A stretch of 64,000 bases of DNA from an uncultured Bacteroides sp. Lineage in GTDB: Bacteria; Bacteroidota; Bacteroidia; Bacteroidales; Bacteroidaceae. Made by a program: the position numbers and the translations under genes. This document shows, piece after piece, positions 37,859-48,152 of this stretch. Within the stretch, counting starts at the first letter, position 1; the number at the start of each line of letters is the position of its first letter. The notes under the pieces were generated by a model. It searched no databases and was not told the DNA's origin. It worked only from the letters and a program-made list of their open reading frames with translations. The DNA lies in NCBI GenBank assembly GCA_949288585.1, contig CASEKR010000005.1, forward strand, positions 62,001-126,000. Reading direction: 5' to 3'.

Positions 37859-38746
37859 ATGAATGCAACTATGGCAACAAAGAAGAGAAAGAAACGAAAG
37901 CCGTTTTGGAAGGACATCAAGTTCAAGTACCGCCTGACCATCACCAACGAAAACACGTTGGAGGAGGTAGCCAGCCTCTACGTGTCCAAGCTGAACGGCA
38001 TCTCCGTCTTGCTCTTCACCCTGGCCATCCTCTTCCTCATCGCCGCATTGATTGTCTCCTTCACACCCCTGCGCAACTACCTGCCCGGCTACATGAACAG
38101 CGAGGTGCGCGAGCAGGTGGTAGACAACGCCCTGCGCGCCGACTCCCTCCTGCGGGTGCTGGAGCGTCAGAACATGTACGTGATGAACATCCAGGACATC
38201 TTCAGCGGGAACATACAGACCGACACGGTGCAGAGCATGGACTCGCTCACCATCCTGCGTGAAGACTCGCTGATGGAGCGTACCCAACGCGAAGAGGCTT
38301 TCCGCAAGAAATACGAGGAAGCAGAGAAATACAACCTGACCAACCTGGCCGCCCGCACCGACGCCGACGGCCTCATCTTCTACCGCCCCGCCCAGGGCAT
38401 CGTGGCCCGCCCCTTCGACCCCGAGGCCGGACACCGGGGCACGGACATCGCCGCACAACCGGACGGAAGCATACTGGCCACACTGGACGGCACCGTATTG
38501 CTTAGCGCCTACACGGCCGAAGACGGACATGTGCTCATCCTCCAGCATACGCAAGACTTCATCTCGGTGTACAAGCATTGCGGCTCCCTGTTCAAGGCGG
38601 AAGGGGACGCAGTGAAGGGAGGCGAAGCCATCGCACTGATGGAAGGGAAGAAGGATGGCCAGGACAACGGGAACGGGACACACCTGCATTTCGAGCTTTG
38701 GCATCGGGGCAAGGCGGTAAACCCGGAATTGTATATTGTGTTTTAA
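37859..38746 (+). CDS. M23 metallopeptidase, membrane-anchored
   Basis: 295 residues. A basic cytoplasmic start, one membrane helix (about 50-72), a coiled-coil-like linker and a C-terminal M23 domain. The Zn ligands are seen in HRGTDIA (near residue 190) and HLHFEL (near residue 279). M23 enzymes cut peptidoglycan cross-links. A second ATG at 37871 is possible. It follows rimM through array 6. Confidence 0.92.
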   Translation: MNATMATKKRKKRKPFWKDIKFKYRLTITNENTLEEVASLYVSKLNGISVLLFTLAILFLIAALIVSFTPLRNYLPGYMNSEVREQVVDNALRADSLLRVLERQNMYVMNIQDIFSGNIQTDTVQSMDSLTILREDSLMERTQREEAFRKKYEEAEKYNLTNLAARTDADGLIFYRPAQGIVARPFDPEAGHRGTDIAAQPDGSILATLDGTVLLSAYTAEDGHVLILQHTQDFISVYKHCGSLFKAEGDAVKGGEAIALMEGKKDGQDNGNGTHLHFELWHRGKAVNPELYIVF

Positions 38747-38770
38747 CAAGCTAATAACTTAATATAAGGT

Positions 38771-39941
38771 ATGAAGAAACAGATAGCCATACTCGGCTCC
38801 ACCGGCTCCATCGGCACCCAGGCCCTCCAGGTCATCGAGGAACACCCCGACCTGTACGAAGCCTACGTAAGCCTACGTGCTGACGGCCAACAACCGCGTG
38901 GACGAGTTGATAGCCCAGGCACGGAAATTCCAGCCCGAGGCCGTGGTGATAGCCAACGAATCGAAATACCCCCGACTGAAAGAAGCCTTGGCCGACCTCC
39001 CCATCAAGGTCTATGCCGGCGAGGAGGCCCTCTGCCAGATTGTGCAGGAGCAGCCCGTGGACATGGTGCTGACCGCCATGGTGGGCTATGCCGGCCTGCG
39101 CCCCACCATCCACGCCATCCGTGCCCGCAAGCCCATCGCCCTGGCCAACAAGGAGACGCTCGTCGTGGCCGGAGAGCTTATCAACGACCTGGCGCGGGTG
39201 AACGGCACGCCCATCCTCCCCGTGGACTCCGAGCACTCCGCCGTCTTCCAATGCCTGGCGGGCGAGGTGGGCAACCCGATAGAGAAAGTCATCCTCACCG
39301 CCTCAGGCGGACCCTTCCGTACTTACACCCGCGAGCAACTGGCCACCGTCACCAAGGAGCAGGCCCTGCGCCACCCCACGTGGGCCATGGGCGCGAAGAT
39401 AACCATCGACTCAGCCTCGATGATGAACAAGGGCTTTGAAGTCATCGAGGCCCGTTGGCTCTTCGGCATGCGTCCGGAGCAGATAGAGGTGGTGGTGCAT
39501 CCGCAATCGGTCATCCACAGCATGGTACAGTTCGAGGACGGGGCAGTGAAAGCGCAACTGGGGATGCCGGACATGCGCCTGCCCATCCAGTACGCCTTCA
39601 GCTATCCGGAGCGCATCCGTGCGTCCTTCCCCCGCCTGGACTTCACTGCTTGTGCCAGCCTCACGTTCGAGCAGCCGGACACCCATCGCTTCCGCAACCT
39701 GGCTTTGGCGTATGATGCACTCCATCAGGGGGGCAACATGCCTTGCATCGTCAACGCCGCCAACGAGGTCTGCGTGCGTGCTTTCCTGGAAGACCGCGTG
39801 TCTTTCTTAGGGATGAGCGACATCATCGCCGAAGCCATGCAACGGGTACCCTTCATCGCCAAGCCCACGTATGAGGACTATGTGCAGACCGATGCCGAAG
39901 CCAGGAGAATGGCGGAAGAAATCTTGACAAGCAGACCCTGA
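38771..39941 (+). pseudogene. dxr: 1-deoxy-D-xylulose 5-phosphate reductoisomerase, frameshifted
   Basis: The protein begins MKKQIAILGSTGSIGTQALQ (NADPH-binding motif) and breaks at about residue 32. A perfect 10-bp tandem duplication, AAGCCTACGT twice at 38859-38878, shifts the frame. The rest, from LTANNRVDELIAQA to the end, is complete in the other frame (through 39941), with SASMMNKGFE and VNAANE. Removing one copy would give a normal gene. Dxr catalyses the second step of the MEP isoprenoid pathway, usually essential here. Confidence 0.88.
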
Positions 39942-39969
39942 AGGATACCCCATTTTCCCGTTGAACCCC

Positions 39970-40056
39970 AACGAGGGTCTCGTGGGGGTTCAATGAGGGC
40001 CTCGTGGGGGTTCAACGAGGGGGTCGTGGGGGTTCAACGAGAACCCCGTGGGGGAT
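39970..40056. repeat. 22-bp tandem array 7
   Basis: Units of exactly 22 bp, AACGAGGGTCTCGTGGGGGT and variants, start at 39970, 39992, 40014 and 40036. It lies between dxr and rseP. Confidence 0.88.
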
Positions 40057-40143
40057 AGGCATAAACTGCTTTGATTATCAATGAATTATAAAACAAAGAA
40101 AAAAGAAACAAGTATAAACAAGAAAAGTAATAATTAAAGACAA

Positions 40144-41505
40144 ATGGAAACATTCTTGATTCGTGCCCTCCAGCTCGTGCTGAGCCTTTCGCTCTTGGTG
40201 ATTATCCATGAGATGGGGCACTTCCTCTTCGCCAGACTGTTCAAGACGCGGGTAGAAAAGTTCTGCCTCTTCTTCGACCCCTGGTTCACCCTCTTCAAAT
40301 TCAAGCCCAAGCGCAGCGAAACAACCTATGCCGTCGGCTGGCTCCCGCTGGGCGGATACGTCAAAATCAGCGGCATGATAGACGAGTCCATGGACCTGGA
40401 GCAGATGAAGCAGCCGCCCCAGCCGTGGGAATTCCGCAGCAAGCCTGCCTGGCAACGGCTGCTCATCATGGTGGGCGGCGTGGTGTTCAACTTCCTGCTG
40501 GCCCTGTTCATCTACTCGATGATACTCTTCGCGTGGGGAGACTCGTACATCCCCGTGCAAAAAGCGCCGCTGGGCATGGACTTCAACGAAACGATGCATG
40601 AAGCCGGCTTCCGCGACGGGGACGTGCTTATCTCTGCCGACGGCGTGCCTTTCGAGCGGATGGGCGCCGACCTGCTGATGGGCATTGTGGATGCGCGGCA
40701 GGTCACTGTACTCCGCGACGGGCAGGAAGCCTCGGTCTACATCCCTGACGGTCTGATGGACAAGCTGCTGGCGGACAGCACCCGCTTCGCCGACTTCCGC
40801 ATCCCCTTCGTGGTGGACAGCCTGGCCGCGCAAGGTCCCGCTGCCTTGGCAGGCCTGCAGCCGGGGGACAGCATCACGCAACTGGACGGACGCAATATTG
40901 CCTACTTCGACTTCAAGGAAGAGATGATGAAGCGTCAGCAGACACTGGCCGCTGCCCCGTCGGACAGCCTGTCGCAAACTTTGCGCAGCATCCAATTGAC
41001 CTATGTGCGCCAAGGAGTGACGGACACCCTGAGCCTCAGCGTGGACTCCGCCTTCACGATGGGCGTCTTCGCCGTGGCGCAGACAGACCGCCTGCTGCCC
41101 GTGGTACAAAAGGATTACGGTTCCTTCGCCTCCTTCCCCGCCGGAGTCAAACTGGGCGTGGAGACACTGAAGGGATACGTCGGCCAGATGAAGTACCTCT
41201 TCTCCAAGGAGGGAGCCAAGCAATTAGGCGGCTTCGGGGCCATCGGCAGCATCTTCCCCGCCACGTGGGACTGGCACCAGTTCTGGTACATGACGGCCTT
41301 CCTCAGCATCATCCTGGCCTTCATGAACATCCTGCCCATCCCGGCGTTGGACGGCGGGCACGTGCTCTTCCTCATCTACGAGATTGTGGCGCGGCGCAAG
41401 CCCAGCGACAGGTTCATGGAACGGGCGCAGATGGTAGGTATGTTCCTGCTCTTCGCCTTGCTCATCTGGGCGAACCTGAATGACGTGATACGGTTCCTGT
41501 TCTGA
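40144..41505 (+). CDS. rseP: RIP metalloprotease RseP
   Basis: 453 residues. Site-2 protease: HEMGH (about residues 22-26) and NILPIPALDGGH near the end, with two PDZ-like domains between. It cleaves membrane-bound anti-sigma factors and signal peptide remnants within the membrane. Follows dxr as in many Bacteroidales. Confidence 0.95.
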   Translation: METFLIRALQLVLSLSLLVIIHEMGHFLFARLFKTRVEKFCLFFDPWFTLFKFKPKRSETTYAVGWLPLGGYVKISGMIDESMDLEQMKQPPQPWEFRSKPAWQRLLIMVGGVVFNFLLALFIYSMILFAWGDSYIPVQKAPLGMDFNETMHEAGFRDGDVLISADGVPFERMGADLLMGIVDARQVTVLRDGQEASVYIPDGLMDKLLADSTRFADFRIPFVVDSLAAQGPAALAGLQPGDSITQLDGRNIAYFDFKEEMMKRQQTLAAAPSDSLSQTLRSIQLTYVRQGVTDTLSLSVDSAFTMGVFAVAQTDRLLPVVQKDYGSFASFPAGVKLGVETLKGYVGQMKYLFSKEGAKQLGGFGAIGSIFPATWDWHQFWYMTAFLSIILAFMNILPIPALDGGHVLFLIYEIVARRKPSDRFMERAQMVGMFLLFALLIWANLNDVIRFLF

Positions 41506-41526
41506 CCATAGAACTCCGCAAAAAGC

Positions 41527-41570
41527 GGCGGGCAAGCCAGGAGTCATCCTCCTCCGGCTTGCCCGCCTTG
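41527..41570. terminator. Bidirectional terminator between rseP and ddh
   Basis: GGCGGGCAAGCC (41527-41538) pairs with GGCTTGCCCGCC (41556-41567). Confidence 0.85.
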
Positions 41571-41600
41571 TTTATTTATGTACGGCATTTTCCCGCTGCC

Positions 41601-42500
41601 TTATACCAAATGCCCGATCCACTCGTCGCGTTCACCCGGCAAGAGGTCGATGACGGGAATTTCTATCATCGTGTAGCACCCCGGCTGCTGGCGCATGGCT
41701 GCACGAGCCACGCAGACAAGCACCTGGGCCGTCAGCGCCGGATTGTTGATGCGCATGTTGAACTCAAAGAGTTGGTTCTGCGTCGTGCCTGACACGCCCT
41801 TGCGCGTCAGGTTGACGCCGTGGCCCATGTCGAGCAGGGCATCCACGCTGGGCACTTGCTGCACGTGCGTCTCGTCGTTCACGAAATAGGGGTCGGCCTT
41901 GATGGCGGCAGCCACCTGGTTGAAGTCATAGCCGTCTTCCACCTCGATGTAGACCATGCGGCGATGTATGCCGGTGCCTACGGGGATGGTCATCGACAAG
42001 GCAGCCTTGACGCCCGGCACGGCCTTGACGGCCACGGTGTGCCCCATGCTCATGCCCGGGCCGAAGTTGGTGTAGGTGATGCCTTTCGGCGCGATGGCCT
42101 CCAGCAGGGTGCGCACGACGGAGTCGCTGCCCGGATCCCAGCCGGCGGAAATAACGGAGACGGTGCCGTGGGCCTTGGCCGTCTCGCCCAACGTCTTGCG
42201 CAGGGCGGGCACGTCGGTGTGGATGTCGAAGCTATCCACGGTGTGGATGCCCATGGCCAGGATTTCCTTGGCATACTCCTCCACCTTGCGGGTGGGGGTG
42301 CAGAGGATGGCCACGTCCACGTCCTGCAATTCGGAAATATGTTTCACGACGGGATATTCACTCAACTCAGCAGGGCGGTCCTTTGCGCCTGCACGGCGCA
42401 CTACGCCGGCCACTTCGAAGTCCGGGGCTGCACAGATAGCCTGGAGCACATAGTGCCCGATGTTGCCATAACCAACGATGGCTGCTCTTACTTTTTTCAT
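41601..42500 (-). CDS. ddh: meso-Diaminopimelate dehydrogenase
   Basis: The ATG at 42500 gives the family length (299) and starts at the Rossmann segment MKKVRAAIVGYGNIG; the longer frame is unlikely. Other family segments: VDSFDIHTD, SAGWDPGSDSVVR and FGPGMSMGHTVAVKAVPGVK. It makes meso-DAP in one step from tetrahydrodipicolinate, for lysine and peptidoglycan. Confidence 0.95.
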   Translation of the reverse strand: MKKVRAAIVGYGNIGHYVLQAICAAPDFEVAGVVRRAGAKDRPAELSEYPVVKHISELQDVDVAILCTPTRKVEEYAKEILAMGIHTVDSFDIHTDVPALRKTLGETAKAHGTVSVISAGWDPGSDSVVRTLLEAIAPKGITYTNFGPGMSMGHTVAVKAVPGVKAALSMTIPVGTGIHRRMVYIEVEDGYDFNQVAAAIKADPYFVNDETHVQQVPSVDALLDMGHGVNLTRKGVSGTTQNQLFEFNMRINNPALTAQVLVCVARAAMRQQPGCYTMIEIPVIDLLPGERDEWIGHLV

Positions 42501-42542
42501 ACGTTTACTGGATTTATATGTCATATATCTTGTTTTCCGGCG

Positions 42543-42550
42543 CAAAAGTA
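42543..42550 (-). promoter_or_regulatory. -7 box for ddh
   Basis: TACTTTTG on the minus strand, 42 bp before the ATG at 42500. Confidence 0.5.
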
Positions 42551-42640
42551 AGCATTTCTTCGCGAAGTACCGTAAACATCTCTCATTTAGTTTGCTTTGT
42601 TTTTTCTTTTTTTAGATTATGCCGTCTCGAAAAGAATGCG

Positions 42641-42648
42641 TATCTTCG
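42641..42648 (+). promoter_or_regulatory. Probable -7 box for ruvA (TATCTTCG)
   Basis: One mismatch to TAnnTTTG. It is followed directly by an ATG (42653) that opens a 24-codon frame running into the ruvA start. Confidence 0.4.
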
Positions 42649-42723
42649 CGCAATGAACAGGCGGCATGCCCCGCACGCGCCGGGGCAACCGCCAGACAAA
42701 CTGCTTATTACAACCGACCGAAT

Positions 42724-43326
42724 ATGATAGAATACATCCGGGGCGAAATAGCCGAACTGACTCCCGCCATGGCCGTCATCGACTGCAACGGCGTGGGCTA
42801 TGCCGCCAACATTTCCCTCAACACCTACTCCGCCATCCAAGGCAAGAAAACATGCAAGCTCTACATCTGCGAAGCCATCCGCGAAGACGCCTACACCCTC
42901 TTCGGGTTTGCCGACCGGCAGGAACGCGAACTGTTCCTGCTGCTCATCTCCGTCTCGGGCATCGGCGGCAACACGGCGCGCATGATTCTCTCAGCCCTGT
43001 CGCCCGCCGAGTTGGTGAACGTTATCGGCAACGAAAATGCCCACCTGCTGAAGACGGTGAAGGGCATCGGCCTGAAGACGGCCCAACGCATCATCGTCGA
43101 CCTGAAGGACAAGATAAAGACAGGCGCTGTGGCCGCCGCAGGAATAGGCGGGGCAGGCCTGGGCGCAACCGCTCCCAACGCCGAGGTGATGGACGAAGCC
43201 GTGGCCGCGCTGACCATGCTGGGCTTCCAGCAAGGCGCGTCGCAGAAGGTGGTCGTGGCCATCCTGAAGGAAGAACCGGCGGCACCGGTGGAACAAGTCA
43301 TCAAACTGGCCCTGAAACACTTATGA
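42724..43326 (+). CDS. ruvA: Holliday junction helicase subunit RuvA
   Basis: 200 residues from the ATG at 42724 ([14 protein letters not shown]), the usual start; upstream frame is not family-like. OB-fold domain then two HhH motifs ([28 protein letters not shown]) and the C-terminal three-helix domain. It binds four-way junctions for RuvB. Overlaps the next gene (ATGA). Confidence 0.95.
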   Translation: MIEYIRGEIAELTPAMAVIDCNGVGYAANISLNTYSAIQGKKTCKLYICEAIREDAYTLFGFADRQERELFLLLISVSGIGGNTARMILSALSPAELVNVIGNENAHLLKTVKGIGLKTAQRIIVDLKDKIKTGAVAAAGIGGAGLGATAPNAEVMDEAVAALTMLGFQQGASQKVVVAILKEEPAAPVEQVIKLALKHL

Positions 43327-44324
43327 TACGCACCCTCAACCTGCAACAATGGCTCCGGGCCAACGGCCGCCGGGAAGTCGTCGGAGGCGACAAATGGTAC
43401 GTCAACTTCGCCTCGACGCTGCTGCCCGCCGTCACCGCCTCCCCCCTGTTCAAAGGACGGGGACTACATGAACAAGAGCAAACCGCCTGGGCACTGACCC
43501 TCTATTTCCAGGACGCCGTCAGCCAAAACGGCGGATGGCCGGAGTTCGTCCGCAGTTATCGCCATCTGTACCCGGGACGCACCCTCCCCTTCCTGCCCGC
43601 CAGCGCCAACTACGTGGCCGACGAAATCAACCCCGAAGACATCGCCCTGGTGCTCTGGACCCGGCTGGCCACGCCCGCCCGGCATCGCCCTGACGACTAC
43701 ACATTATTTAATCCCGAAGATGAACGTCTGGCAGCCCTGGCCGGAGTGGCCTACGACCTGATGGATACCTCGTTCGAAGAGGCACCCGTGAACGATGAAG
43801 CCCCCTCCGCCTGCTGGGTGCCGGGGACGGACGCCCTCGACACGCCCACTGAACCCCTGCCCGCCTCGGAGAAGGCTCTCTGCATGGACCGCAACGCCCT
43901 GCGGTGCCTGGCATACTCGGGAGGACACCCGCTGCTCTACTTTGCCGATTACGACGAACTGCGCCGCTTCTTCGTCGACACACTGGGCTGGCCCGACAAG
44001 CGCCGTTCCCTCCTGCCCGACCTTGCCCCCTACCGCGAGTTCGTCATCTATGCCAACGCCAAAGGCATGCTGCTGGCCCACAGCGTGGCCGCCTGCTTCC
44101 GCGACCCGCACAACCCGATGTACGACCCGCAACGCGCCGCCGCCGAGGGCCACGCCCTCTTCTGCCAGCCCGGCCGCTGCCCCTTCGACCTGCTGAAGGC
44201 CGGCATGGCTCTGGACCTGCTGCCCGACGTCCGCTTCCCTTTCCACAACGGGCGGCGGCTGTTGCATGACAACTGGGACTTCGTGGCGCGGTATTACCTG
44301 GGGGAATACTACGAAGGGAAATAA
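43323..44324 (+). CDS. DUF3843-like protein of unknown function
   Basis: 333 residues from the ATG overlapping the ruvA stop; the larger frame upstream is a ruvA shadow. No signal peptide or membrane helix. Sequence marks: [20 protein letters not shown] and [21 protein letters not shown]. It resembles the Bacteroidetes DUF3843 family, but I am not certain. Coupled to ruvA, so expression is shared. Confidence 0.65.
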   Translation: MIRTLNLQQWLRANGRREVVGGDKWYVNFASTLLPAVTASPLFKGRGLHEQEQTAWALTLYFQDAVSQNGGWPEFVRSYRHLYPGRTLPFLPASANYVADEINPEDIALVLWTRLATPARHRPDDYTLFNPEDERLAALAGVAYDLMDTSFEEAPVNDEAPSACWVPGTDALDTPTEPLPASEKALCMDRNALRCLAYSGGHPLLYFADYDELRRFFVDTLGWPDKRRSLLPDLAPYREFVIYANAKGMLLAHSVAACFRDPHNPMYDPQRAAAEGHALFCQPGRCPFDLLKAGMALDLLPDVRFPFHNGRRLLHDNWDFVARYYLGEYYEGK

Positions 44325-44344
44325 AGAGAAGGAAAAACAAAAAA

Positions 44345-44398
44345 GGAGGCGCATCGGACTCCGGCAACAACCTTGCCGTCGGTTTCCGATGCGCCTCC
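44345..44398 (-). terminator. Terminator between the DUF3843-like gene and M24 peptidase
   Basis: GGAGGCGCATCGGA (44345-44358) pairs with TCCGATGCGCCTCC (44385-44398). The minus strand continues with a T run, so it chiefly ends the M24 gene. Confidence 0.9.
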
Positions 44399-44418
44399 TC
44401 GCCTATTATCAAGAGTCT

Positions 44419-45582
44419 CTACAACTCAATGATTTCCTCAGGAGCCACCGTCAGCTTCTCCACGCCGTCGGCCGTCACCGCCCACGAGTTTTCAATGCCC
44501 ACCGGCCCTACCCCGGGAAGGACAATCTTCGGCTCCAGGGCAAAGACCATGCCCGGCTCTAACTCCTGCCGGATGCGCGGGGCCAGAACGGGAGCCTCGT
44601 TGATTTCCAGGCCAATGCCGTGCCCCACGAACTTGGCTTTCTGGCCGATGCCCATGAAGTTGTCGGCAAAACCGGCCTTAGCAACCACTTCCACGGCTTT
44701 ATTGTACAACGCCTCGCAAGTGATACCCGGACGAGCCAGGGCCGTCACCTCCGCCTGCGCTTCCAGACATGCCTGATGGGCATCGTACGCTTTCTGGGGC
44801 AAACGGCCGATGGAATAGACACGGCTCATGTCGCACATATAGCCGAAGAAGTTGCCGCCCAAATCCACCATGACGCTCTGCCCGGCCTGCAAAGTAGTGC
44901 CATTCGCCCCGCCCGGCAAAGAAGGGTCAATCCCCTCGCCTCCCAAGGCGAAGTCATACGGGCTGGGAGCGGCCGCATTGTCCCCCGCCAACACGCTGCC
45001 CATGAATATCTCCATGCTGCGGCCAAAGACGCGGAAGATTCCCAGGCAGCCTTCCTGCCGCATCAGCCGCTCTATCTCGACGGACAATTGCCGGTCGGTC
45101 ATCCCCGGCCGATAGACCGACGGAATCTGCGCATAAGCGCGGGCATGGGCCGCAGCCGAGCGGCGGAACACTTCCACCTCCATTTCGGTCTTCACGCTGC
45201 GTGCCCGGCGGATAAGTTCAGTGCCGCAAGGCAACACCTCGCTCCCCGGGAAACAAGCCGCCAGACGGTTATACTCGCGGAAAGGCAGTTCGTCCCCCTC
45301 CAACATGAGCCTCTTGGGCAGGGGCAATCCTTGCTCTTCCAGCAAGTCCGGCAACTGTTCCGGTTTCCGTATGGGTGCCACGAACTCCCCCTTCAGGTCG
45401 TTGGGACGCTTGACGAACAACCGTGCCGGCTGTTGGAGCGGCAAATAGAAGTAGCCGCTCACTACGCGGCCGCAAGTGTAAACTAAGTTCACGTTACAAG
45501 TGATGATGGCGGCGTCTATCTCTTGCTGGGCCATCAGGGCGCGTATCTTATCGCGCCTTAGCTTCAGTTCGGATTGTAGCAT
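44419..45582 (-). CDS. M24 family Xaa-Pro aminopeptidase
   Basis: 387 residues. The creatinase-like N-terminal domain precedes the pita-bread domain with metal ligands: Asp in MVDLGG, Asp in CDMSR, His in VGHGIGLE, Glu in ALEPKIV and Glu in GIENSW. It removes N-terminal residues before Pro. No signal peptide, so cytoplasmic. Its 5' leader contains an AT-rich inverted repeat. Confidence 0.92.
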   Translation of the reverse strand: MLQSELKLRRDKIRALMAQQEIDAAIITCNVNLVYTCGRVVSGYFYLPLQQPARLFVKRPNDLKGEFVAPIRKPEQLPDLLEEQGLPLPKRLMLEGDELPFREYNRLAACFPGSEVLPCGTELIRRARSVKTEMEVEVFRRSAAAHARAYAQIPSVYRPGMTDRQLSVEIERLMRQEGCLGIFRVFGRSMEIFMGSVLAGDNAAAPSPYDFALGGEGIDPSLPGGANGTTLQAGQSVMVDLGGNFFGYMCDMSRVYSIGRLPQKAYDAHQACLEAQAEVTALARPGITCEALYNKAVEVVAKAGFADNFMGIGQKAKFVGHGIGLEINEAPVLAPRIRQELEPGMVFALEPKIVLPGVGPVGIENSWAVTADGVEKLTVAPEEIIEL

Positions 45583-45589
45583 ACTCTTT

Positions 45590-45740
45590 TAAATTAAAAA
45601 TTAAGAATTGAGAAATTGAGAATGATGAATTGAAAATGAAGAATCGCACTTTGCGCAAAATGAAAAATTTATATTCCGACTCCCCGCGCTAATTCTTCAT
45701 TCTTCATTCTCAATTCTTAATTTAAAAAGTTCTTCATTAA
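45590..45740. repeat. AT-rich inverted repeat, family copy 2
   Basis: TTAAGAATTGAGAAATTGAG at the left and CTCAATTCTTAA at the right are inverse; the middle has GAAGAATCGCACTTTGCGC. It matches the layout of copy 1 at 35145. Located in the 5' leader of the M24 gene. Confidence 0.75.
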
Positions 45741-45746
45741 ATCGCG

Positions 45747-45777
45747 CAAAGGTAGCAAATCTTCGCCCCCGCACAAA
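45747..45777 (-). promoter_or_regulatory. Complete promoter of the M24 gene
   Basis: On the minus strand TTTG (45774-45777), 19 bp, TACCTTTG (45747-45754). The -33 box overlaps the T run of the gdh 2 terminator. Confidence 0.75.
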
Positions 45778-45813
45778 AAAAACCGCCCTCAACCTTCACA
45801 GGCAGGGGCGGTT
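45774..45813 (-). terminator. Terminator of glutamate dehydrogenase 2
   Basis: AACCGCCC pairs with GGGGCGGTT (45781-45788 with 45806-45813), then seven T on the minus strand. Confidence 0.75.
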
Positions 45814-45853
45814 AAAACCACAAATACAAATACAACTAAACAAAGTCCAATTA

Positions 45854-47191
<1,338 letters not shown>

Positions 47192-47264
47192 AATATTACG
47201 TTTTAAAGTTACACGTATATGTAAACTGTCCGCGCCCCGCACAAAGTGTAAGCGGCGAACAGTG

Positions 47265-47272
47265 CAAATATA
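47265..47272 (-). promoter_or_regulatory. -7 box for glutamate dehydrogenase 2
   Basis: TATATTTG on the minus strand, 73 bp before the ATG at 47191. Confidence 0.5.
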
Positions 47273-47460
47273 GGAAAACTTTTCAGATAAACCATATTTC
47301 CCGGCAATATTTTGATTATTTAATAATAAAACGTCATCCCCGTCCCTCCCATCGCGCGAAAGCAGCGCAGCCGTCCGTGCCATTTTTGCAGAGGATGCGC
47401 CATTTTGACCACACAGACCAAGGAGTTTCCCCATCCGCCGACAGGAAGTAAGCAGGGTTA

Positions 47461-47509
47461 TTTAAAAACAAACACGGAATGTTTAAAAAGTTCTTCGCAG
47501 GTTTAAAAA
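47461..47509 (+). promoter_or_regulatory. Three phased TTTAAAAA elements upstream of hsp20
   Basis: TTTAAAAA at 47461, 47482 and 47502, spaced 21 and 20 bp, so all on the same face of the helix. They lie 30-80 bp upstream of the sigma-54 promoter and are candidate activator sites or bend elements. Confidence 0.45.
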
Positions 47510-47538
47510 CCGGGAGAAAACAGTGACACTTTGCCAAA

Positions 47539-47554
47539 CGGCACAGCTTTTGCA
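47539..47554 (+). promoter_or_regulatory. Sigma-54 promoter of hsp20
   Basis: CGGCACAGCTTTTGCA matches TGGCAC-N5-TTGCA in all but the first base, with GG and GC 10 bp apart. The predicted start is about 75 nt before the hsp20 ATG. Confidence 0.7.
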
Positions 47555-47640
47555 AAGTTCTTTGCGAAGCGCGAGGCCGACAGGCGGAGGGCTTCGGAAA
47601 ACAGTTAATAACAAACCATTTAATATAGGAGATTACAACT

Positions 47641-48078
47641 ATGATGCCTACGAGAAAGAATTACAATCAGAACTGGTTGCCGAGTATCTTCAACGATTTC
47701 TTTGACAACGACTGGATGGTAAGAACCAACGCTACGGCGCCGGCCATCAACGTCCTTGAAAGCGACAAGGATTACAAGGTAGAGGTAGCCGCCCCGGGCA
47801 TGACGAAGGAAGACTTCAACATCCACCTGAGCGAAGACAACGAACTGGTCATCACGATGGAGAAGAAGAACGAGACGAAGGAAGAGGACAAGGAGAACAA
47901 GAAGTACTTGCGCCGCGAGTTCTCTTACTCGAAGTTCCAGCAAAGCCTGGTCTTGCCGGACGACGTGGAGAAGGAAAGAATCAGCGCCAACGTCAGCGAC
48001 GGCGTGCTGACCATCGACCTGCCGAAACGGACGCCCGAAGAAAAGGCCAAGGTCAACCGGGTCATTGAGATTCATTGA
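47641..48078 (+). CDS. Hsp20 / alpha-crystallin small heat-shock protein
   Basis: 145 residues. The alpha-crystallin domain occupies about 35-135, with YKVEVAAPGMTKEDFNIHLS and the end strand ISANVSDGVLTIDLPK. It holds unfolding proteins in soluble complexes. Single gene with its own terminator, and preceded by a sigma-54 promoter. Confidence 0.95.
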   Translation: MMPTRKNYNQNWLPSIFNDFFDNDWMVRTNATAPAINVLESDKDYKVEVAAPGMTKEDFNIHLSEDNELVITMEKKNETKEEDKENKKYLRREFSYSKFQQSLVLPDDVEKERISANVSDGVLTIDLPKRTPEEKAKVNRVIEIH

Positions 48079-48097
48079 TAACGGCCGGACATAAAGA

Positions 48098-48137
48098 ATC
48101 TCCCTCCGTACAACTTTGCGCGGAGGGGGATTTTTTG
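48098..48137 (+). terminator. Terminator after hsp20
   Basis: ATCTCCCTCCG (48098-48108) pairs with CGGAGGGGGAT (48121-48131), then T6. Confidence 0.9.
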
Positions 48138-48152
48138 TATCCGTACCTCTTC

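Noticed and set aside
42666..43322. Long N-terminal extension of the DUF3843-like protein
   Set aside because: It is a shadow of ruvA; the ATG at 43323 overlaps the ruvA stop in the usual way.
47192..47434. Extended start for glutamate dehydrogenase 2
   Set aside because: It would translate the promoter and leader; the paralogue has the shorter length.
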